Shown: piece after piece, positions 57,601-64,000 of the stretch | Position numbering within the stretch: position 1 is the first letter of the stretch | Layout: the number at the start of each line of letters is the position of its first letter | NCBI GenBank assembly: GCA_021292105.1 | Contig: CM037863.1 | Coordinates: 12,940,542-13,004,541 of the forward strand | Length of the DNA stretch: 64,000 bases | Direction: 5' to 3' | DNA from: Anadara kagoshimensis | Lineage: Eukaryota > Mollusca > Bivalvia > Arcoida > Arcidae | The notes under the pieces: generated by a model | What the model was told of the DNA's origin: nothing | What the model saw: only the letters and a program-made list of their open reading frames with translations | Database searches by the model: none | Made by a program: the position numbers and the translations under genes

Positions 57601-57960
57601 ATGAACTCTGAAAACATTGTTAACTTTTAAGACATTTCTAAATTAAAGGTGCTCCTACAACCCCAGTTTCACGATCATTCCTTACCTAAGTTTTCCCTTA
57701 AGTTAAACCTAACAAATGAACTCTGAAAACATTGTTAACTTTCAAGATATTTCTAAATTAAAGGTGCTCCTACAACCCCAGTTTCACGATCATTCCTTAC
57801 CTAAGTTTTCCTTTAACTTAAACCAACAAATGAACTCTGAAAACATTGTTAACTTTTAAGATATTTCTAAATTAAAGGTGCTCCTACAACCCCAGTTTCA
57901 CGATCATTCCTTACCTAATATTTCCCTTAAAATGAACTCTGAAAACATTGTTAACTTTAA
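54700..57960 (+). repeat. ~2.2-kb block duplication inside the 115-bp array
   Basis: The rare unit series taagatgtcccttaact, tttactttaaagatttttaa, ttgaaaataacaaatg, ctttaacttaaac, cccttaaaatgaactctg appears at about 55,160-55,770. It appears again, in the same order, at about 57,340-57,940. The shift is about 2.18 kb, that is 19 units. Confidence 0.75.
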
Positions 57961-58639
57961 AGATATTTCTAAATTAAAGGAGCTCCTGCAACCCCAGTTT
58001 CACGATCATTCCTTACCTAAGATTTCCCTTAACTTAAACCTAACAAATGAACTCTGAATACTTTGTTAACTTTCAAGATATTTCTAAATTAAAGGTACTC
58101 CTGCAACCCCAGTTTTACGATCATTCCTTACCCAAGATTTCCCTTAACTTTAAACATAACAAATGAACTTTGAAAACATTGTTAACTTTAAAGATATTTC
58201 TAAATTAAAGGTACTCCTGCAACCCCAGTTTTACGATCATTCCTTACCTAAGATTTCCCTTAACTTAAACCTAACAAATGAACTCTGAATACTTTGTTAA
58301 CTTTCAAGATATTTCTAAATTAAAGGTACTCCTGCAACCCCAGTTTTACGATCATTCCTTACCCAAGATTTCCCTTAACTTTAAACATAACAAATGAACT
58401 TTGAAAACATTGTTAACTTTCAAGATATTTCTAAATTAAAGGTACTCCTGCAACCCCAGTTTCACGATCATTCCTTACCTAAGATTTCCCTTAACTTAAA
58501 CCTAACAAATGAACTCTGAATACTTTGTTAACTTTCAAGATATTTCTAAATTAAAGGTACTCCTGCAACCCCAGTTTCACGATCATTCCTTACCTAAGAT
58601 TTCCCTTAACTTAAACCTAACAAATGAACTCTGAAAACA

Positions 58640-59840
58640 TTGTTAACTTTAAAAATATTTCTAAATTAAAGGCGCTCCTACAACCCCAGTTTTACTATCA
58701 TTCCTTACCTAAGATTTCCCTTAACTTTAAACCTAACAAATGAACTCTGAAAACATTGTTAACTTTCAAGATATTTCTAAATTAAAGGTACTCCTACAAC
58801 CCCAGTTTTACGATCATTCCTTACCTAAGATTTCCTTTAACTTAAACCTAACAAATGAACTCTGAAAACATTGTTAACTCTTTCAAGATATTTCTAAATT
58901 AAAGGCGCTCCTGCAACCCCAGTTTTACGATCATTCCTTACCTAAGTTTTCCCTTAACTTAAACCTAACAAATAAACTGTGAAAACATTGTTAACTTTCA
59001 AGATATTTCTAAATTAAAATTGCTTCTGTAACCTTAGTTTCGCGATCATTCCTTACCTAAGATTTCCTTTAACTTAAACCTAACAAATGAACTCTGAAAA
59101 CATTGTTTACTTTTAAGATATTTCTAAATTAAAGGTGCTCCTGCAACCCCAGTTTTACGATCATTCCTTACCTAAGATTTCCCTTAACTTAAACCTAACA
59201 AATAAACTGTGAAAACATTGTTAACTTTTTCAATATATTTCTAAATTAAAGGCGCTCCTACAACCCCAGTTTTACTATCATTCCTTACCTAAGATTTCCC
59301 TTAACTTTAAACCTAACAAATGAACTCTGAAAACATTGTTAACTTTCAAGATATTTCTAAATTAAAGGTACTCCTACAACCCCAGTTTTACGATCATTCC
59401 TTACCTAAGATTTCCTTTAACTTAAACCTAACAAATGAACTCTGAAAACATTGTTAACTCTTTCAAGATATTTCTAAATTAAAGGCGCTCCTGCAACCCC
59501 AGTTTTACGATCATTCCTTACCTAAGTTTTCCCTTAACTTAAACCTAACAAATAAACTGTGAAAACATTGTTAACTTTCAAGATATTTCTAAATTAAAAT
59601 TGCTTCTGTAACCTTAGTTTCGCGATCATTCCTTACCTAAGATTTCCTTTAACTTAAACCTAACAAATGAACTCTGAAAACATTGTTTACTTTTAAGATA
59701 TTTCTAAATTAAAGGTGCTCCTGCAACCCCAGTTTTACGATCATTCCTTACCTAAGATTTCCCTTAACTTAAACCTAACAAATAAACTGTGAAAACATTG
59801 TTAACTTTCAAGATATTTCTAAATAAAAGGCGCTCCTGCA
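58640..59840 (+). repeat. ~0.58-kb block duplication inside the 115-bp array
   Basis: gttaactctttcaagatatt followed by aaattgcttctgtaacctta and gtttcgcgatc occurs at about 58,874-59,045. It occurs again at about 59,453-59,626, a shift of about five units. Confidence 0.75.
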
Positions 59841-60654
59841 ACCCCAGTTTTACGGTCATTCCTTACCTTAGTTTTCCCTTAACTTAAACCTAACAAATGA
59901 ACTCTGAAAACATTGTTAACTTTCAAGATATTTCTAAGTTAAAGGTACTCCTACAACCCCAGTTTTACGATCATTCCTTACCCAAGATTTCCTTTAACTT
60001 AAACCTAACAAATGAACTCTGAAAACATTGTTAACTTTTTCAATATATTTCTAAATTAAAGGTGCTCCTACAACCCCAGTTTCACGATCATTCCTTACCT
60101 AAGATTTCCCTTAATTTAAACCTAACAAATGAACTCTGAAAACATTGTTAACTTTTAAGATATTTCTAAAATAAATTAAAGGTGCTCCTGCAACCCCAGT
60201 TTTACGATCATTCCTTACCTAAGATTTCCCTTAACTTAAACCTAACAAATAAACTGTGAAAACATTGTTAACTTTCAAGATATTTCTAAATAAAAGGCGC
60301 TCCTGCAACCCCAGTTTTACGATCATTCCTTACCTAAGTTTTCCCTTAACTTAAACCTAACAAATAAACTGTGAAAACATTGTTAACTTTCAAGATATTT
60401 CTAAATTAAAGGCGCTCCTGCAACCCCAGTTTTACGATCATTCCTTACCTAAGTTTTCCCTTAACTTAAACCTAACAAATAAACTGTGAAAACATTGTTA
60501 ACTTTCAAGATATTTCTAAATTAAAGGCGCTCCTGCAACCCCAGTTTTACGATCATTCCTTACCTAAGTTTTCCCTTAACTTAAACCTAACAAATAAACT
60601 CTGAAAACATTGTTAACTTTTAAGATATTTCTAAATTAAAGGTGCTCATTTAAA

Positions 60655-60775
60655 CTTATTACATTTATATTCCAGTTTTGCTGAACCATTTTTTTGTATT
60701 ATAATAAAATATTATGAAAATTTGCCAGAGTTAAGTTAATGAAATTCTCAAAAAAACGATTATAAAACTGGGGCC
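60655..60775 (-). mobile_element. MITE family B right half, closing the 115-bp array
   Basis: gaaaatttgccagagttaag, then ttaatgaaattctcaaaa and attataaaactggggcc at 60716-60775 is the inverted family B terminus. So the array of left halves is closed by one right half, as expected if it grew inside a single family B element. Confidence 0.75.
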
Positions 60776-60793
60776 AGGCTGCATGCAAATGCA

Positions 60794-61459
60794 GTGTTAC
60801 GCCACATAGCAGTGTTGCCGCATAAACGCTTCCAACACGTCTATGCGGGGAATTCAAACGCATAAAAAGGTCGGCCACGTTTATACGGTGGCGTTCAACG
60901 CATAAAGATGTGTCGCTTATATGCGGCGGAAGGGTGCCTTTTTGACGCATAAAGAGGACTAATTTAAACGAATCTTAAAAAGTTTTTATATCTCTCAACG
61001 GTGGTGGTGATATTGATTATACGTGTTGGTGGCAATACCATATCACTCCCCACCGTAATTAATCAACTGACTAAGTTTCAGCTCAATCGGATGTGCGGTT
61101 TTCTTTCAAATGCACGAAAACCGAATTACAGAGAGAGAGAGAGAGAGCTATTAATATACCCCCTCACCCCCGAGGGCGGGGAGATAATGATATAATGATA
61201 ATGATGGTGATCATCATATCATCGTCACGATGATAATGATAATGGTGGTGTTTTTAGTGAAGCTGGTAATTATGATGGAGGTATAGGTGATGATAGTGAA
61301 GGATATTATGGTATCGTGCTTTAAAGCTTTAAATGTTTTCTTTATGCGGCTGAAGGTAGTCTTTTTGCCGCATAAAAGTGTTCTCTTTATGCGTTGAAAT
61401 TTCCCGCATAGACGTGTTGGAACACGTTTATGCGACAACACCGCTATGTGGCGTAACAA
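60794..61459. mobile_element. Family C inverted-repeat element, copy 1
   Basis: The left end tgttacgccacatagcagtg then ttgccgcataaacg is mirrored by cgtttatgcgacaacaccgc then tatgtggcgtaaca. Flanks share atgcag (possible 6-8 bp target duplication). The interior carries several cgcataaa/tttatgcg words and gatgat-rich DNA. About 666 bp, no ORF. Confidence 0.8.
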
Positions 61460-61466
61460 TGCAGGC

Positions 61467-62019
61467 CTTGTAACGCTACATTGCGGTGTTGCCGCATAAA
61501 CGCGCCTAAGGCGTCTATGCGGGAAATTTCAACACCTAAAGAAGTTGGCCACGGTTATGCGGCGCAAGACTGCCTTTTTGACACATAAAAAGGACTGATT
61601 TTAACGGCTTAGTATGAATTTAAAAAGAGCTTATATCGTGACAGAAATCGTGTGGTGGTGACATTAATTATGACGACGACGGTGACGTGACGAGAATTTA
61701 TGTTGTTGTTGATAATATTTAATTGTAATAATAATTGTAAGGAGGAGATGGACGGAGACGATTAAAGCGCGACTACCGCGGTGGCGATGGTGACTGTTGA
61801 TGGTTGTAAAATTGTGATTTTGGCAGAATTTCGACTTTTGCTTTTAAATAATAATAATAATAATATAATGATGATCATCAGGATGATATTGATGGTGGTG
61901 GTGTTTTTAGCGAAGATAGTAATGATGGTGGAGGTGTAGGTGATGATAGTAAATGTTTTCTTTATGCAGCGGAATGTTGGAACACGTTTATGCGCCAACA
62001 ACGCTGTGTGACGTAACAA
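61467..62019. mobile_element. Family C inverted-repeat element, copy 2
   Basis: Starts about 8 bp after copy 1 with cttgtaacgctacattgcgg, same orientation, and ends gaacacgtttatgcgccaac then gctgtgtgacgtaacaag. The interior has the same gactgcctttttgac and gatggtggtg blocks as copy 1. Confidence 0.8.
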
Positions 62020-62397
62020 GGCCTTCAACTGGCTATAAATGCGCTGTAGGACAACTCATGACTGAAGAATCCGCATTAAATAGGTCAAATTAAATAAGGA
62101 TGCGGGATTTGAATAAATGGCTCAAATGCAAATAGAATTATAGAATTAAGTGGCTGATTAATAAATAAAAATAACACACATTAAGTGGTAATTAAAAAAT
62201 GCACTACCTGATTTCATAAAATTCATAATTGTTACGTTATAATAACCGAAATAAAATGTTGAACTTAATTATGTAATTATTTTTAATTGTTCCAACATTC
62301 CGAAGCAGCGTATTACAACATAATGATATTAAATTTTAATGAACACGAGTATAATTTAGAAAATTAGATAAAAGTTAATAATTATATAGCATATATT
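62020..62397. other. AT-rich sequence, no feature seen
   Basis: Nothing beyond short AT-rich words. Confidence 0.4.
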
Positions 62398-62582
62398 TAC
62401 AGACCTTTCGAAAGTTTAACACTAAGCTCATGAAAATAAATCGAAGCCCGGTTGCTGAGATTTTAAAGTCTAATGCCCAAAAACCTGCCGCGAGATAAAT
62501 AGCAGCTATAGCCGAAGTGAAGCCAATGAAAAGCCGAATTGAATTGCCGATTTGACACTAATCTGTTAGCGACAGGCCTGTA
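62398..62582 (+). mobile_element. MITE family A copy
   Basis: tacagacctttcgaaagttt, interior gcccaaaaacctgccgcgag and agatagcagc-like words, right end gttagcgacaggcctgta (the ttaaactttc segment is deleted). Confidence 0.8.
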
Positions 62583-62714
62583 TTACTCAATTTAATAATA
62601 AAATTAATAAATTTTAATAACAGTGATAATTGACAATTATAATATGGAACAGAAGTAATATTCCTAATAACAAGTTTAATAATGTTAAAGAAGATGCAAG
62701 AACGCGCTTAAAAT

Positions 62715-62929
62715 GCAGTGCAGACCTGTCGAAAGTTTAAGAATTGCTAAAGATTAATGCCGAATGGACAGCTCATCTCAGCCACTATTACTTATATATC
62801 GACAGCTGCTATCCTTCGCTCGATAGGTTTTTTTCGGCCACCAGCTATCCGTATCTCTGCTACTCGACAGCCTTTATTCGACTCATTTCGTTACCGAAGT
62901 GTTTAACTTCCGACACTGAGTTCTGTGCA
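62715..62929 (-). mobile_element. MITE family A copy
   Basis: gcagtgcagacctgtcgaaa, reverse-orientation interior (cgacagctgctatccttcgc, tttttcggccaccagctatc), end gtgtttaacttccgacactg. The overlapping short reading frame is incidental. Confidence 0.8.
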
Positions 62930-63333
62930 ATATGTGAAATTTTGTACCAGCATGACTGATAAATATTTCTTAACATAGAGTTTTTGGTTTTGGATTCCAC
63001 TCATTTTGCTAAAATGTAAATGAAATGTGTGTCTGTGTTGTTAATAATCATACTGAAACCACCGGAGGTTTATATCTCGCTTAATATACAATATACAATA
63101 TTAAAAACGCAATACAATACTTTGAGGCCTAATTCTTATAAAAAAGTTTGAATTTTGGCGGACATTGCTTTCCAATAACAAAGGATCTCATTTAAAGAAG
63201 CCCTTTTCTTGACCGTTCAGAAAATCCTTTCACTGAATGTAGAAATTGGTACCGGAAATGGATGCGTTCAGTTTTGGATCAGGCAAATAAGAGGGATTAT
63301 CAAACAATCGTTAATGACAGTCATAGTTGCTTT
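62930..63333. other. Unique sequence, no feature seen
   Basis: No repeat or coding signal recognised. Confidence 0.35.
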
Positions 63334-63385
63334 TGTCATATACCATTTTTAAATGCATTTTATTATTTTTTAAATGGTACATAAC
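63334..63385. mobile_element. Small inverted-repeat element (family F), copy 2
   Basis: tgtcatataccatttttaaa is mirrored by tttaaatggtacataaca; compare 11893-11981. Confidence 0.6.
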
Positions 63386-63548
63386 ACTTTGTTACTTCAG
63401 AGTGCTACCTCGTAAAATGACCAACTGACACCAGTGTTTGGGCACACGACTTTTAATAGTTAGGGAACAGAGGCATAAAAAAGAACATCGATACTGGCCT
63501 CCTTCAAAACAAGACTCGCAGTATATCAATCGGTCCTCGTATTTGACC

Positions 63549-63606
63549 TACCTACCTACCTACCTACCTACCTACCTATCCTCTTCGTCCCTGGTGGGAC
63601 ATTAGG
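63549..63606. repeat. (ACCT)n microsatellite with repeat-like tail
   Basis: Eight cctaccta-type units followed by tcttcgtccctggtgggaca, which looks like the end of a dispersed element. Confidence 0.7.
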
Positions 63607-63795
63607 CCACAACTTGTATTTGACAACAATATATAACGCTATACCATAAAATATATACATAGCGTATACATATTGTATAAGCTAAATTAACGTAAAAATC
63701 ATTTTACTACAAGACTAAAAAATAAAGGTGTTGATTTGAATAATAACTAGAACAGTGTAACAAGTGATTAGGTAATTTAATGCGTATACCTTCAA

Positions 63796-64000
63796 TACAG
63801 ACCTGTCGAAAGTTCCAATTACTAAAGCTTACGAATTCGTGCCAAATCAGCAAATCATGTCGGTCCCTTGTCAGGTGTACCTCGGCAGATCCTATTTACC
63901 TTTTGGTAGATCTTCAACCACTTACTATCCATAGCTCGGCCATTTGGAAAGAAAGCAACATATTTTCTCATTTGTTAGCTATCTGTTAAACTTTCGACAG
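63796..64000 (-). mobile_element. MITE family A copy, cut by the window end
   Basis: tacagacctgtcgaaagttc at the left; reverse interior (ctcggcagatcctatttacc, ttactatccatagctcggcc); the sequence ends within ttaaactttcgacag. Confidence 0.85.

Larger units (their letters stand above)
51151..60654 (+). repeat. 115-bp satellite array, about 83 copies, derived from MITE family B
   Basis: The unit runs caaccccagtttcacgatca-ttccttacctaagatttccc-ttaacttaaacctaacaaat-gaactctgaaaacattgtta-actttaaagatatttctaaa-ttaaaggtgctcctg. It aligns end to end with the left half of the complete family B copy at 49037. Many units carry 1-3 bp indels; a few lack about 15 bp (ccttaaaatgaactctg, ccttaaaaaactctg). Reading frames inside, for example 54161-54394, are by-products. 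Confidence 0.95.

Noticed and set aside
62744..62959. 71-codon frame, and the one at 63780-63989
   Set aside because: Both lie inside family A MITE copies that are not conserved as coding in other copies.
1..64000. Bacterial or phage origin
   Set aside because: SINEs, LINE remains, long microsatellites and the absence of dense ORFs all point to a eukaryotic nuclear genome.

Overview
This window looks like a gene-poor stretch of a metazoan nuclear genome, most likely a bivalve or other mollusc. The evidence is AT-rich DNA without long ORFs, tRNA-derived SINEs, many TA-flanked miniature inverted-repeat elements (MITEs), remains of an L1-type LINE and a Crypton-type tyrosine recombinase, and a hammerhead ribozyme of the animal short-stem-III kind. 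The mollusc assignment is inference. No intact protein-coding gene was recognised, and nearly all short ORFs are by-products of repeats. About half of the 64 kb is tandem repeat.

Layout. 1-4.5 kb holds MITE family A copies, two of which carry internal tandem arrays (101 bp x 8 and 58 bp x 17), and a SINE nested in another copy. 4.5-13 kb holds a ~121-bp array, tRNA-Leu-like repeats, a 19-bp minisatellite, a 92-bp array and several small foldback elements. 13,631-39,223 is a single 25.6-kb foldback transposon. It has inverted arms of 7.9 and 9.3 kb built almost wholly from a 184-bp satellite (about 42 and 49 copies), an 8.4-kb centre carrying a LINE remnant, and a perfect 9-bp target-site duplication. 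It interrupts a family A MITE whose two halves lie on either side. 39.4-51 kb is a mosaic of nested elements: a 306-bp element with a complete hammerhead ribozyme, a Crypton recombinase remnant, a SINE inside a SINE, a MITE inside a MITE and a ~0.75-kb tandem duplication. 51,151-60,775 is a 9.5-kb array of about 83 copies of a 115-bp unit, which is one half of MITE family B. 60.8-64 kb holds two tandem family C elements and three more family A copies.

The unifying theme is that tandem arrays grow inside inverted-repeat transposons. Four arrays (101, 58, 115 and 184 bp) are bounded by, or made of, the ends or halves of such elements. The two most notable objects are the satellite-armed foldback element and the complete type I hammerhead ribozyme at 40,068-40,113.
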